From Scheffersomyces stipitis CBS 6054 (taxonomy: Eukaryota; Ascomycota; Pichiomycetes; Serinales; Debaryomycetaceae): 64,000 bases of DNA. The DNA is taken from NCBI RefSeq assembly GCF_000209165.1, contig NC_009047.1, forward strand, positions 248,001 through 312,000, written 5' to 3'. The position numbers and the translations under genes were made by a program. Below the pieces are notes generated by a model, which ran no database searches, had not been told where the DNA came from, and saw nothing but the letters and a program-made list of their open reading frames with translations. Position 1 is the first letter of the stretch, and every line of letters starts with the position of its first letter. Positions 20,360 to 32,554 of the stretch are shown here, in pieces.

Positions 20360-21082
20360 ATGAATAATCCGATTCAATCTACTGAGCTTCCAAAGCAAAC
20401 AGTTCAACAGGTTATGAGCCAATTAAATTCCGGCCTCATGGTCATTGATACTCTTCTTCTCAGAGGCCGTGAGAACTTTCTGGAATGGAAAGACTGGATG
20501 ACTGGTATGTTCAGTAGCTGCGTCTTGGCTACAGAGATTGCTGCTTATCTTTCAGAAAAAGAACTTTCCATCACCTTTACGGACCAGCAGGCGTTGAGCC
20601 ACAAGCTCCGTGAGCTTATCCTCAAGTGTATGAAGCCTGACGTTCAGTCATTGTTCACGCACTACTCTCTGGGTGTCGAAACTTGGAAAGCTGTCGAAAC
20701 CAAGTATGCGATCGCCAGCTCTAGGGATGCGGTCGGCTATCTCAAGTACTTATTTGGTCGTCTTGCTGATCCGACCATTACGACTGAAGCTGGGTTCTTG
20801 ATTGCTGAAAAGTTGACTGCGTTTATGACGAAGTACGATAACGACTCCATGAAAGCGCTCCTCTTCCTTTATGGTACGGGAAACTCCAAGGTGAGAGATC
20901 TATTCTTTTCTCAAGTTCGCCTGACTCCCACGGTGACTGCGGACGAAGTTCTCAATTTCTTTGCTTATCATGATGAACTTTCTCCTCCTGCCACGTCCTC
21001 CGCCTTGCTGGTCCTGTCCTCGTCTCAATCTGCTTATTGTCAACCACTGAAGCTGAGTACATGGCCCTCGCAACCGTTATAA
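20360..21082 (+). CDS. Truncated family-A gag of mini-element A3
   Basis: 240 codons from the LTR-internal ATG (MNNPIQSTELPKQ) through the capsid region. It ends in about 15 out-of-frame residues after the deletion junction. The zinc knuckle and everything downstream are missing. If expressed it would make a capsid-like protein without nucleocapsid. Truncated Gag restricts Ty1 in S. cerevisiae; whether this one has any effect is unknown. Confidence 0.7.
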   Translation: MNNPIQSTELPKQTVQQVMSQLNSGLMVIDTLLLRGRENFLEWKDWMTGMFSSCVLATEIAAYLSEKELSITFTDQQALSHKLRELILKCMKPDVQSLFTHYSLGVETWKAVETKYAIASSRDAVGYLKYLFGRLADPTITTEAGFLIAEKLTAFMTKYDNDSMKALLFLYGTGNSKVRDLFFSQVRLTPTVTADEVLNFFAYHDELSPPATSSALLVLSSSQSAYCQPLKLSTWPSQPL

Positions 21083-21378
21083 AAGAAGTTATCTGGCTAA
21101 TCACATTCTTCAGAGAACTTCACATCCCAATATCACTACCAATAATGATTTGGGAAGATAACACCTCATGTATCAAACTCAGCGAACATCCTGTACACCA
21201 CGAACGTACGAAACACATAGATATTCGCTATCATTTCATCCGTGACAAAATCATAGACAATATTGTCAAACTTCGCCAAATCAAATCTGCTGACAACGTT
21301 GCAGACATGTTTACAAAAGGACTAACTCCAGGAACCTTCCAACACTTAATCCAACTATCAGGAATGCAACTAGCATAA
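21038..21378 (+). pseudogene. RNase H tail of family A in mini-element A3
   Basis: STTEAEYMALATVIKEVIW, then WEDN and VADMFTKGL, ending MQLA: the last ~113 codons of A gag-pol. It is out of frame with the preceding gag, so it is not translated from the gag ATG. Confidence 0.88.
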
Positions 21379-21798
21379 TTAAATGACCATTGGATTAAGG
21401 GGGGATGTTGAATATGCTGATATCAAACCTAAAAGCATATTCTATATTCTATTTTTAATCCAATGCGTAAACTTTATGAATGCAGGATTTGCAGCCATTC
21501 TGAAATAATTGTGCACAGTAATGTGATAAGATAACATCTACCAATGAGAATCAATTATGTCAGACTAACCTGAAATTCTGGTCATGTCGTTTCATTTCAT
21601 CCTGATGAGGGGTCAGCCTGTGATTGTATTTGGCATCTATATAAGGGGGTCTTACTCCCCCTTCTCCTTTCTAACTTTCTATAACTTTTCTTCTTCTATA
21701 TGGAAATTATCTATCTTAAATAAGTTAATCAATATACTGTCCTACATTATGAATAATCCGATTCAATCTACTGAGCTTCCAAAGCAAACAGTTCAACA

Positions 21799-22007
21799 GA
21801 ACTCCGGTGAATGAGATGTCGTGGAGCCGGTGGTTGTAGTGAGCACGAAGGCACTTTCGTTAACAGCAACATTTGCAGTAGCACCTGACTTGTATTGCTT
21901 CTTGCGCTCATTGTCACTAAAGGAGCGCTTCTTGGACGTATTGGTCAGCCATCCAGTATACTTACCAACACGAATAGGCGAGCAACACACATCACGTCTG
22001 TGACCAC
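21799..22007 (-). pseudogene. Family-B gag segment of B5 between A3 and A4
   Basis: Minus-strand CCSPIRVGKYTGWLTNT through AVNESAFVLTTTTG: the sequence joining the nucleocapsid knuckle to the protease. It is bounded on the left by the A3 duplication GAACT and on the right by the A4 duplication ACCAC, which falls in the zinc-knuckle codons. Confidence 0.9.
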
Positions 22008-22400
22008 TGTTGAACTGTTTGCTTTGGAAGCTCAGTAGATTGAATCGGATTATTCATAATGTAGGACAGTATATTGATTAACTTATTTAAGATAGATAAT
22101 TTCCATATAGAAGAAGAAAAGTTATAGAAAGTTAGAAAGGAGAAGGGGGAGTAAGACCCCCTTATATAGATGCCAAATACAATCACAGGCTGACCCCTCA
22201 TCAGGATGAAATGAAACGACATGACCAGAATTTCAGGTTAGTCTGACATAATTGATTCTCATTGGTAGATGTTATCTTATCACATTACTGTGCACAATTA
22301 TTTCAGAATGGCTGCAAATCCTGCATTCATAAAGTTTACGCATTGGATTAAAAATAGAATATAGAATATGCTTTTAGGTTTGATATCAGCATATTCAACA
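22008..22400 (-). mobile_element. Family-A 3' LTR of A4
   Basis: 393 bp, preceded (on -) by the polypurine tract read as AAGGGGGGA (22401-22409). Confidence 0.93.
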
Positions 22401-25400
22401 TCCCCCCTTAATCCAATGGTCATTTAATTATGCTAGTTGCATTCCTGATAGTTGGATTAAGTGTTGGAAGGTTCCTGGAGTTAGTCCTTTTGTAAACATG
22501 TCTGCAACGTTGTCAGCAGATTTGATTTGGCGAAGTTTGACAATATTGTCTATGATTTTGTCACGGATGAAATGATAGCGAATATCTATGTGTTTCGTAC
22601 GTTCGTGGTGTACAGGATGTTCGCTGAGTTTGATACATGAGGTGTTATCTTCCCAAATCATTATTGGTAGTGATATTGGGATGTGAAGTTCTCTGAAGAA
22701 TGTGATTAGCCAGATAACTTCTTTTATAACGGTTGCGAGGGCCATGTACTCAGCTTCAGTGGTTGACAATGCTGTGGTGGTTTGTTTCTTGGATTTCCAA
22801 GAGATTAGGCTTCCCCCATACTTGATGGCATACCCACTGATTGATTTCCTGTCACTGCTATCACTTCCCCAGTCTGAGTCAACAAACACTTGTACATCGT
22901 TTATGTTTGTGTAGTGCTGACCGAGTTTCTGTGTTCCCTTTAGATAGCGGAGAACATGTTTGGCGGCAGTTAGAGTTACCTCTGTTGGTTCGTTGAAGTA
23001 CCGACTTAACATTCCAACAATATACGCAATATCACCTCGTATGGTATTGCTAGCATAAAGAAGCTTTCCTACTATGCTTCTGTAAATTGTTGCATCGCAG
23101 GGTTTGGATTTCTGGTTTAGATGCTGTCCCTGAATAATAGGACTTTTCACGCTGTTGAGCTCTTCAAGATTTAGTTCCTCCAACGTTTTCTTGATGTAGT
23201 CAGAAAGATTTGCTGTGATCCCATCAGGGCCCTGTTCTATGTTGATTCCTAGGAATTTGCGTGCCAATCCAAGATCCTTCATCTTGAACTTGTTCAGGAG
23301 AAGTTTCTTGGCTTCGTAGATTTCATTTTCTCGAGGACTCGCAATAAGTAGGTCATCAACGTAAAGGCCAAGAATCACATTATTTCTTCTGTAGATCCCG
23401 AACTCGGATTTCGATCGAATAAAGCCGTTATTCTCCAAGAATTTATTGATAGTCGAGTTCCAGATCAATGGAGCTTGTTTTAGACCATATAGTGATTTGT
23501 TCAACTTACAAACCATATGTGGGAATTGCTCATCTATGAAACCTTTGGGCTGCTTAATGTAGAGTTCTGTATCAATCTTCCCATTTAGGAAGGCCGTCGA
23601 GACGTCCATCTGATGAATCTTCATCTTATGGACAGCCGCAATGGCTAGTAGAAGTTTGATACTTTCACTCCTGATCACAGGCGCAAAGGTTTCTTCATAG
23701 TCAATTCCATGTTTTTGTCTAAAACCTAGAGCAACTAGTCTGGCTTTGTAAGTTCCATCATCTTTGATGGTATAGACCCACTTCATTCCTAGGGCTCGTT
23801 TCCCCTTAGGAAGCTCAGCAAGAGTCCACGTAGAGTTTTCCATTTGAGCACCAAATTCCTTGTTCATAGCTTCAATCCATCGTTCTCGTTGAGGACTGTT
23901 AGTGGCTTCCTCATAGGTGCGTGGCACTTGTGGAGTCATTATGGTGACCATAAATGCACTGCTACCCATAATGAGAGGTTGGCCATGTGTTTCAGTATAG
24001 TCGAGATCGTTGGGATTGTCTGCTTCTGAAAACGATTCACTATCGGTGGTGATGTACTCAATTTGTTGTCTCTGTGGATAGTTGATCAAATTTTGATTGT
24101 TCTGTTGTCTCTGTGACCGTGTTGGAACAAGTATTGGTCTGTGTGCCCTCTTGAGTGTTTGTGGATGTGTTCCATCACGCGACGGAACCGGGGTGAGTTT
24201 ATGCTTAACCCCATTCACCGGAGGAGGACGCGATACAACAAGATGAGTTAGTTTGTTGTTGGCCTCAGAATTCAGAGGGACCAAGGCACGGTCAGACAGC
24301 GATAGGATGAGTTCCATCCCCCCTGAAGCAGGCAACTCAATGAGACGAGTAGGAGAAAGACCCGGAGGGAGGAGGAATTGCTGAGAACGAGATTGAAGTG
24401 GGGGAGAAGCAGGAAGCTCAACAATAGGAGAGGATTGAGGAGAGTCGGATTGAACGACCCTAGGCAGTGGTTGAGGAGGAGGTGGAGGTGTAGAGGACAC
24501 CACAGTCTGCGTAGTAGGAGTATGACGAGTAGGCGGCAGAGAATAATTGGCGGAGGTGTCCTCCATGTCCGTATTAGAAGTAGGACGAATAAGCGAAAGG
24601 GGATCCATGTCGGAGGCATCCTCCATTTCCGAGTCGTGATAAGAAGAGAGGTCATCCGAATCCATCACCACGATGTCCATATAGGTGGACGGATCTGGAT
24701 ATTCTTCCTGATCCAGCAGAACATCCATAGAGGAGCGCGTGGAGATTAAAGGTGACGAACGTGGATGAGTGCCATATTGCTCAGGAGCATCGAAGAATTC
24801 CTGATCAGAGACCACTTCCATGTCATAGCCAACTTCAGACATAGGTTCAGGCTCAGTATCCGTAGAAACAATTTCCATGGGTATGGCCGATGAAGATCCA
24901 GGGATAGGGGATGGAGCCTTAACCGCAGGATGAGGAAGACCGAGAGGAGCAGTAGGAGCAGATAGTATATTGCGAGGAACAGGAAGAAGGGAGGGTACTG
25001 TACGAGGTGCTGGAAGTGAAGGTACCGTACGAGGTGCTGGAAGAGATGGCACCTTACGAGTTGAAGGAAGGGAGGGTACCTTACGAGGAGCAGGAAGGGA
25101 TGGTACCTTACGAGGAGCAGGAAGGGATGGTACCGTACGAGGAGCAGTAAGAGTTGGTACCTCACGAGAAGCAGGAGCTGTATAGGAGTCGTCAGACAGC
25201 TCGTAGGAGTCAGAGGGAGGCAGATCAGACCTCTGAGCCAGAACAACGGCACGGGATGGTGCAGTTAGAGCCGCAGAAGTAGAAGGTACCAGAGTATCAG
25301 AAGGTACCGGAGCAGAAGAAGGTACCGGAGCAGAAGAAGGTACCGGAGCAGAAGAAGGTACCGGAGCAGAAGAAGGTACCGGAGTAGAAGCAGGAGCCGG

Positions 25401-27834
25401 AGTAGGAGAAGGTACCAGAATAGGAGAAGGCACCGGCGTAGGAGTCGACGGAGGCTGCGACAGAGGAGTAGTAGATGCAGCAGGAGAGACCGGTGCCGAA
25501 GCAGACGACAGAGCTGCAGATGAACCTGGCGATTGAGAAACAGTACTGCCAGATGGCGTGGATGGAGGCGAGGGAGATGGGGCCAGAGACACACGAGGAC
25601 CCTGAGTGAGGCCTGGAGCAGGTGCCAGAATAGAAGGAAAACTGCCACCACCACTACCACCACCACCAATGGAGGTAGCCGACACGACAGTAGACGTCAG
25701 AGGTCTTGCAAAAGGAAAGACATTTTCCTGGAACCGAACATGAGAAGAGGTAATCACTTGTCTGGTAGCGAGATCATAAACAAGATGAGCTTTCCGAAAC
25801 GGATCAGATCCAAGATAAACACCCTTGATTGCACGAGCGACCAACTTCAGTTGACGGTGATTGGGTGGAACATTCACAAAGGCAGCACACCCAAACACTT
25901 TAAGTTGAGATAAGATAGGCCTCGCGCCATGCCAGAGTTCAAATGGCGAGCGATTTTGGAGAACAGGTGTTGGTAGCCTGTTTAGGAGAAATGCAGCATG
26001 TTGGAGTGCATGCGGGAAGAGGGGCGAAGGAAGAGAGCTCGCAGTGATCATGGTACGCGTTTTATCAAGAACGGAGCGAATCGCTCTTTCAGCACGTCCA
26101 TTTTGGTGTGAGTTACCAGGCACAGTAAGCTGGGTCTGGATACCTTCTGCCGCAAAGAATGAAGTAAGCGTCAGATTGACAAACTCACCGCCATTGTCAG
26201 ATCGAAAATTACAGACACGGTAGCCACCACGACTGGAGAAGTGGTTTGTCCATGCCTTAATAACTTTGATAATAAAGTCCGCAGCATCCGATTTCTTGAG
26301 GAGAGGGCCAACAGCCTTGAAGCGAGTAAAGTCGTCAAGAAGAATACAAAAATAAAACAACGAGGAGGGACCACCGGCATGAGGACCGGACAAATCACAG
26401 TGAAGAAGTTGCAAGGGAGCAGATGTGACTGGGCCAGTGGTCGTTTTGGGAATCACCCGAGTGCTCTTGGAGCTAAGACATGCTTCACATGAAATCGAGT
26501 CGTGAACGGCCGTGCGAGGCATGTTCGGATATTTCAAGGCCAGACGAACGACAGTAGGAGAAGGGTGGCCAAGGCGAGCATGAACAAGAGCAGAGGCAGA
26601 AATAGGTGCCACACCAGGGTCCGCAGCAGGAGCGGGGGCCGAGTAGGCAGAGTGGTTAGCCCGCGAGACAGTCGAGGGGCGGACAATTTCGAGACACAGC
26701 AAGTAAAGATTTCTCAGGTCTCTGGTAGCAAGTTGGCCATACTTAGGGTGAACAATGTCATCATGAGAGATAACAAGTTTGTCGCCCGTAGTAGTTACAG
26801 CCAGGATGGAAAGAAGATTCTGAGTACAGTCAGGAACGTAAAGAACATTGAACACCCGAATCTTCTGACCATGGAGATCAAACACAAGAGTACCACGACC
26901 GGCAATCGAGAGAGGCTCGTGACCGGCGTTCATGACAGAACCAGAGTGAGGAATGATGTCATGAAAGAGACTTCTATCGTTACAAATGTGGGTAGAAGCA
27001 CCTGAATCAAAAATAAAGCTGGCAGAGGAAGAAGAAGCCAAGAGGGCATAGTGGGTGTAGTGGGCGAGATGGGCATAGTAAGCACCGGGCTGGTCAAAAC
27101 CAAAGGTCAGAGCATCATCAGCGAGAGCATAATGAGCAGCAGGCTTTGGACGAGAGCCGTGCTTCCTGCGGTGCTTCCCTGGACCGCCAGGACCAAAACG
27201 AGAAGCCATACGAGGAACTTCACCCTCACGATAAGGAGCAGGGCAGTTCTTGGCCATGTGACCACACCCATAACAGTTGTAGCAATCAAGCTGCCAAATC
27301 AGATCCGTACCTTTAGCCTTGATCAAGTTCCTGGTGACAGGACCAGAAGGAGAAGACAAGGAGGTAAGGGCATAAGCAGATTGAGACGAGGACAGGACCA
27401 GCAAGGCGGAGGACGTGGCAGGAGGAGAAAGTTCATCATGATAAGCAAAGAAATTGAGAACTTCGTCCGCAGTCACCGTGGGAGTCAGGCGAACTTGAGA
27501 AAAGAATAGATCTCTCACCTTGGAGTTTCCCGTACCATAAAGGAAGAGGAGCGCTTTCATGGAGTCGTTATCGTACTTCGTCATAAACGCAGTCAACTTT
27601 TCAGCAATCAAGAACCCAGCTTCAGTCGTAATGGTCGGATCAGCAAGACGACCAAATAAGTACTTGAGATAGCCGACCGCATCCCTAGAGCTGGCGATCG
27701 CATACTTGGTTTCGACAGCTTTCCAAGTTTCGACACCCAGAGAGTAGTGCGTGAACAATGACTGAACGTCAGGCTTCATACACTTGAGGATAAGCTCACG
27801 GAGCTTGTGGCTCAACGCCTGCTGGTCCGTAAAG

Positions 27835-28281
27835 TGTTGAAATCCGGTATTAGATAAAGTTTGATAATGCATGAATATGCATGATCTAGAAAATATCGTA
27901 AATACCGGATATTGATAATCTAATAGATTTGGCTACAACTCTTGTGAGAGCAAATCATATATCATAATAAGGATATGGTGGTAATAGAAAACACAATGGC
28001 AGGTATACAGAGAGGATAATAGAACCCCACACGGACATACGGAAATAGATGTGGAGAAAGGTTTCAATACCACAGCTATGAAACAAATGTGAAACATGAG
28101 AACAAGAATCCATGGAGCATGTGAATGTGAGACAACACCATAAATAAGGGTGATATCCTCTCAGAGTTAGATAGACTTTCTTAATGTTTTAATAACGATA
28201 ACTAGAACAACTTACAAGTTCTACCTTTACTGTTAACAATTATTACACGTAAGACACTATGAATGCTTCTGAATTACAACA
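27835..28281 (+). mobile_element. Family-B 5' LTR of B2
   Basis: TGTTGAAATCCGG to GAATTACAACA. A TATA-like ATAAATAAG lies near 28142-28150. The gag ATG at 28259 lies inside the LTR, 23 bp before its end. Confidence 0.95.
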
Positions 28282-31200
28282 GGTTATGAGCCGTCACCTG
28301 AAGTTCAACTACTCAATTTCGTTTCCTTCAGAGCAATTGTTGGCTTCAAAGAACAACTTTCCATTATGGAAAACCAGAATGGATCAACTTTTCGAACCAA
28401 TTGGAAAAGAATTTGTGGCCTATCTTTTGCCTCTGACAAATGTTGACACTGGATACACTTCTGAGGACCGATCCGCATTCAACTCCTACATTGAATTTGT
28501 TCTTTCCAAAACCGTAACTGAAGACGTTCGTGTTACTCTCAGTGGTGAGTCAGTTACTGGCAGAGCCCGTTGGTTACGTCTCCTTACTCTTTATGGTACC
28601 ATGAATCACCGCGATGTTGTCAAATATGTTAAGGTATTATTGACAATGATTCTCAATCCTTCTTTGAAATCTAAAGCAGTCAAGCCGGCAATTGACTCTC
28701 TTTATTCCTTTACGGAATCTTATACCTTAGATGAAATTAAGGGTATTCAACTTCTAGCTACTAGCAGTGCTCCTAATCTCATACAAAATTACTTCCACCT
28801 GGGCAGCGAATCTTTGACGTATGATGATGTTTTCCAATTTCTTGCCGAATATGAAGAAAATACTACCGAAGCCTCTACTGCTCCATCGGTGCTTGCTGCT
28901 ACCTTTTCCACCGACTCCAGACGTCCTTCTGTTGATGCCAATGATCCACTTTGGAACACTAAGTGTTACAACTGTGGTGGTCGTGGTCACAGACGTGATG
29001 TGTGTTGCTCGCCTATTCGTGTTGGTAAGTATACTGGATGGCTGACTAATACGTCCAAGAAGCGCTCCTTTAATGACAATGAGCGCAAGAAGCAATACAA
29101 GTCAGGTGCTACTGCCAATGTTGCTGTTAACGAAAGTGCGTTTGTACTTACTACAACCACCGGATCCACGACATCTCATTCACTGGAGTTCATCTTTGAC
29201 TCTGGTGCTTCGATTCACATTTGTCATGATCGGTCCTTGTTTTGGACTTTTCAACCGGAGTCCGGTAGTTTTGTTTCTTGTGCTGGCGGAGTTCGTCTTC
29301 CTGTCTTAGGTAGAGGGTCTATCAAGTTTAGGTCTGCTGATGAGACTATAGTCCTTCAGGAAGTATGCTATGTTCCCGAATGCACTAAGAATCTTATCTC
29401 CGTGCATGCTGCTGTTCGTGTCTCTGGTTCGCCCCTTACCACCAAAGTAGACGGAATCTATCATCCACGGATTGGTCGTTTTGGTGTATATAGGGACGAT
29501 CTTGGACTTTCCGTCCTCGATATGAAACCTATACCACCTTTAGTCTCCGTCTTATCTGTTCTTCATAACCGTCTTGGTCATCCGCATCATGCTATTGAAC
29601 AGCAAGTTCTTCGTGACAATTACTCGCTTGCTGATATTGAGAAAATTGGTGATGTAACGAAGAGTTGTGCCAGCTGTCTGGAATATAAGAAGACACGTAG
29701 TATCCCGAAGGTTTCCCATAAATCGGATACAACAACTCCCTTACAAATTCTTCACTCGGATGTCTCCGGCCCTCATAATACGCCAGGAATCTCTTCTGAA
29801 AGTTATTTCTGTGTGCTTGTGGATGATTATAGCAAGTTTAAGTGGGTGTTCCCAATCGTTAGGAAGTCGGATGCGGCCCACCAGATTATTATCCATATTC
29901 GGCTATTACATTCATTTTTCTCTACTCGTGGTGGATATCGTGTTGGTGCCCTTCGTACAGATAATGGGGGTGAATTTGTCAACCATAGTCTCAGGAGCTT
30001 CCTTGAACAGGAAGGTATAGCACATCAGCGTACGGTTGCTCACAATTCTTATCAGAATGGAACCGCAGAGCGTTCGATCCGCTCGGTAATCGATAAGGCC
30101 AGGACGCTACTTGGACATGCTTCTGTTCCTCAAGCATTCTGGCCCTACGCTGTTAAATGTGCCGCCTATTTATTGAATAGGCTTCCCTCCAGGACTATTG
30201 GTGACAAGACGCTGTTCGAACTATTGCACCTCGAACCACCGTCGATTGATCATCTTCGCACGTTTGGGTGTGCTGCATTTGCTTATATTCCTGAACCTCT
30301 TCGTCCCCTGAAATTCTCACCTCGGGCCGTTAAAGGAGTGATGTTGGGCTATGATAGCAACCGCTCATCATACTTGATATATGAATTACATTCTCATAAA
30401 GTAGTTAGCTCCAATCAAGTTTCGTTTGATGAATCGATCTACCCATTTGAAAACTCACCTGATCATGCGCCAACTACGTCTGCTTCGACTATTCCTATGG
30501 GCGTGTCCGGTGTCCCTCGTTTTTCATCCGACGTTGCCACCACTTCACGAGCTGAACACATCTCGAGTGATGAACATGAAACTTCCTCGAGCGATCACTC
30601 ACGCGCACAATCACCTGATATGCACAGGGAAGATTCTCCTGCTACCCCTGTATCTATTTCGCACAATTTGCAACCATTACATTCGTCCCCTGCTGCGTCT
30701 CTTCTGTCCTATGATTCCACGGACTCTGAACTTGCACGCATGCCATCTAATCTCCTCGCATCCGATTCTACGGGGGGTGAGGTTCTCACCAAACACTCAT
30801 TGACACCAGTGATAAGTCCTGACCAAAATCAGAGGACTGGAAACAAGAGAAAGAAAGTGCCATCAACGAAGATGACAAAGAAAGTGAGATATGAATACAT
30901 TGAAGATGACAATGAGTTTTGGAACGAGACTTTAGAATCGAATAACGATGATCCGAACGATGATACATATGATGAAGCCAACATTTGTATCCAGGGTCAT
31001 GCTTATCAAATGTCGGTTGAATCTACAGAGAGCAAGAAAGTACCAAACACATACGAAGAAGCCATTAATTCTTCAGATTCTGAGAAATGGATTGAAGCCA
31101 TGAATACCGAAATGGCTGCTCATTCTGAAAATGACACATGGACATTAGTAGATCTCCCGGAAAAGAAAACGAAGGTCCTTGGAGTAAGATGGGTGTACAC

Positions 31201-32542
31201 CATCAAGGACGGAGGAAAATACAAAGCTAGGCTTGTGGTAAGAGGATTCCAACAAAGATATGGAGTTGATTACAAAGAGACGTTTGCTCCAGTAATTAGA
31301 AGTGAGAGTGTCAAGTTGTTACTTGCACTTGCGGCCATGTATGGAAAGAAGGTACACCAGATGGATGTGTCAACTGCATTCTTGAATGGTAAGATTGATC
31401 TTAAGATCTACATGAAGCAACCATCTGGGTACCAGGATTGTAGTGCCTTTGAGAAGGTGTGTCAGCTTAATAAGTCCTTGTACGGATTGAAACAGGCTCC
31501 ATTGATATGGAATGAAACAATGAATAGTTTCCTTGAGAAGATCGGTTTTAAAAGGTCTTTGTCAGAGTATGGACTATACACGAGAAGAAGTGTGATCATT
31601 GGACTTTATGTCGATGATTTATTGATTGCTGGAGACAATCAGAATGAGATAAAAGAAATCAAGGGACAGTTGAGTGCCCAGTTCAAGATGAAAGATCTTG
31701 GAATAGCTAGGAAGTTCCTAGGCATTAATATCACTCAAGGGAGTGATGGAATAAAAGCAGACTTAGGGGATTATATTGATAAAATCCTAGAAGAGTTCGG
31801 AATGGAGAACTGTAACCCAGTATCAACACCAGGTTTGCCTGGATTGAAACTTGAAAATAACGAGACTGCGTTATTGGAGAATCCTACCTTATACCGATCA
31901 ATAGTTGGAAAGTTGCTATATGCTAGCAACACGGTAAGAGGAGACATAAGTTTTATTACAGGAGTTCTCAGTAGATACTTTAAAGAGCCAAGAGAGGCAC
32001 ATCTTACAGCAGCGAAGCATGTTCTTCGATATCTCAAGGGAACCAGGTCTCTTGGGCAACGTTACTCAAAGACCGGACAACTTGAAGTATTTGTAGACGC
32101 AGATTGGGGATCTTCAACAGACAATAGGAAATCCATCACGGGCTATGCAGTGAAGTTCGGAGGAGGATTGATTTCTTGGAAATCGAAGAAGCAAGCTATA
32201 GTCGCAACTTCTACCACTGAAGCCGAATATATCGCACTAGCAGAAGCCGTGAAAGAAGTGCTTTGGTTGAGAACCCTATTTGGTGAACTACAGATACCAC
32301 TAACATTACCTATAGGAATTCATGAGGATAATGTATCCTGTATAAAACTAAGTGAACATCCAACCGTTCATCTGAGGACTAAGCATATCGACATAAGATA
32401 CCATTTCATCCGTGAAAGGATAAAAGAGGAGACTATCAAATTAATACCTGTCAAATCTGAATTCAATATAGCTGACATATTCACAAAGGCTCTAGCAAAA
32501 CCACAACACATAAAATTAAGAGCGTTAGCAGGGATTTCGTGA
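28259..32542 (+). CDS. Family-B gag-pol polyprotein (Ty1/copia, Ty5-like)
   Basis: A single 1427-codon frame, shorter than family A because the integrase-RT linker is shorter. Motifs: CCHC knuckle CYNCGGRGHRRDVC (~237-250); aspartic protease FDSGAS (D314); zinc module HNRLGHPH...CASC; integrase D501, D568, E604 (exact DD35E); linker with LHSSPA and acidic patches; RT QMDVSTAFLNG, LYGLKQAP, YVDD (D1119-1120); RNase H VDADWGSS and TTEAEYIAL; ending IADIFTKAL. The ATG is the first in the LTR. The frame crosses the primer-binding site (QQ-VMSR). No stop or frameshift is visible, so the element should be autonomous. CTG codon 684 (30308) precedes KFSPRA, where copia proteins often have Ser. Confidence 0.96.
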   Translation: MNASELQQVMSRHLKFNYSISFPSEQLLASKNNFPLWKTRMDQLFEPIGKEFVAYLLPLTNVDTGYTSEDRSAFNSYIEFVLSKTVTEDVRVTLSGESVTGRARWLRLLTLYGTMNHRDVVKYVKVLLTMILNPSLKSKAVKPAIDSLYSFTESYTLDEIKGIQLLATSSAPNLIQNYFHLGSESLTYDDVFQFLAEYEENTTEASTAPSVLAATFSTDSRRPSVDANDPLWNTKCYNCGGRGHRRDVCCSPIRVGKYTGWLTNTSKKRSFNDNERKKQYKSGATANVAVNESAFVLTTTTGSTTSHSLEFIFDSGASIHICHDRSLFWTFQPESGSFVSCAGGVRLPVLGRGSIKFRSADETIVLQEVCYVPECTKNLISVHAAVRVSGSPLTTKVDGIYHPRIGRFGVYRDDLGLSVLDMKPIPPLVSVLSVLHNRLGHPHHAIEQQVLRDNYSLADIEKIGDVTKSCASCLEYKKTRSIPKVSHKSDTTTPLQILHSDVSGPHNTPGISSESYFCVLVDDYSKFKWVFPIVRKSDAAHQIIIHIRLLHSFFSTRGGYRVGALRTDNGGEFVNHSLRSFLEQEGIAHQRTVAHNSYQNGTAERSIRSVIDKARTLLGHASVPQAFWPYAVKCAAYLLNRLPSRTIGDKTLFELLHLEPPSIDHLRTFGCAAFAYIPEPLRPLKFSPRAVKGVMLGYDSNRSSYLIYELHSHKVVSSNQVSFDESIYPFENSPDHAPTTSASTIPMGVSGVPRFSSDVATTSRAEHISSDEHETSSSDHSRAQSPDMHREDSPATPVSISHNLQPLHSSPAASLLSYDSTDSELARMPSNLLASDSTGGEVLTKHSLTPVISPDQNQRTGNKRKKVPSTKMTKKVRYEYIEDDNEFWNETLESNNDDPNDDTYDEANICIQGHAYQMSVESTESKKVPNTYEEAINSSDSEKWIEAMNTEMAAHSENDTWTLVDLPEKKTKVLGVRWVYTIKDGGKYKARLVVRGFQQRYGVDYKETFAPVIRSESVKLLLALAAMYGKKVHQMDVSTAFLNGKIDLKIYMKQPSGYQDCSAFEKVCQLNKSLYGLKQAPLIWNETMNSFLEKIGFKRSLSEYGLYTRRSVIIGLYVDDLLIAGDNQNEIKEIKGQLSAQFKMKDLGIARKFLGINITQGSDGIKADLGDYIDKILEEFGMENCNPVSTPGLPGLKLENNETALLENPTLYRSIVGKLLYASNTVRGDISFITGVLSRYFKEPREAHLTAAKHVLRYLKGTRSLGQRYSKTGQLEVFVDADWGSSTDNRKSITGYAVKFGGGLISWKSKKQAIVATSTTEAEYIALAEAVKEVLWLRTLFGELQIPLTLPIGIHEDNVSCIKLSEHPTVHLRTKHIDIRYHFIRERIKEETIKLIPVKSEFNIADIFTKALAKPQHIKLRALAGIS
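28282..28292 (+). promoter_or_regulatory. B2 primer-binding site
   Basis: GGTTATGAGCC immediately after the 5' LTR, complementary to the initiator tRNA-Met anticodon arm. It is translated as part of gag. Confidence 0.87.
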
Positions 32543-32554
32543 AGAGACTATTAG

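Larger units (their letters stand above)
20017..21798 (+). mobile_element. A3: internally deleted family-A mini-element
   Basis: Two apparently identical 393-bp LTRs (20017-20409, 21406-21798) flank only 996 bp: the gag start up to ~codon 226 and the RNase H tail from 21036. The primer site follows the 5' LTR (20410-20420) and the polypurine tract AAGGGGGGA precedes the 3' LTR. The flanks are GAACT on both sides (20012-20016 and 21799-21803). The deletion junction at 21036-21037 shows two bases of microhomology (AT). It keeps all cis signals for mobilisation but no protease, integrase or RT. Confidence 0.93.
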
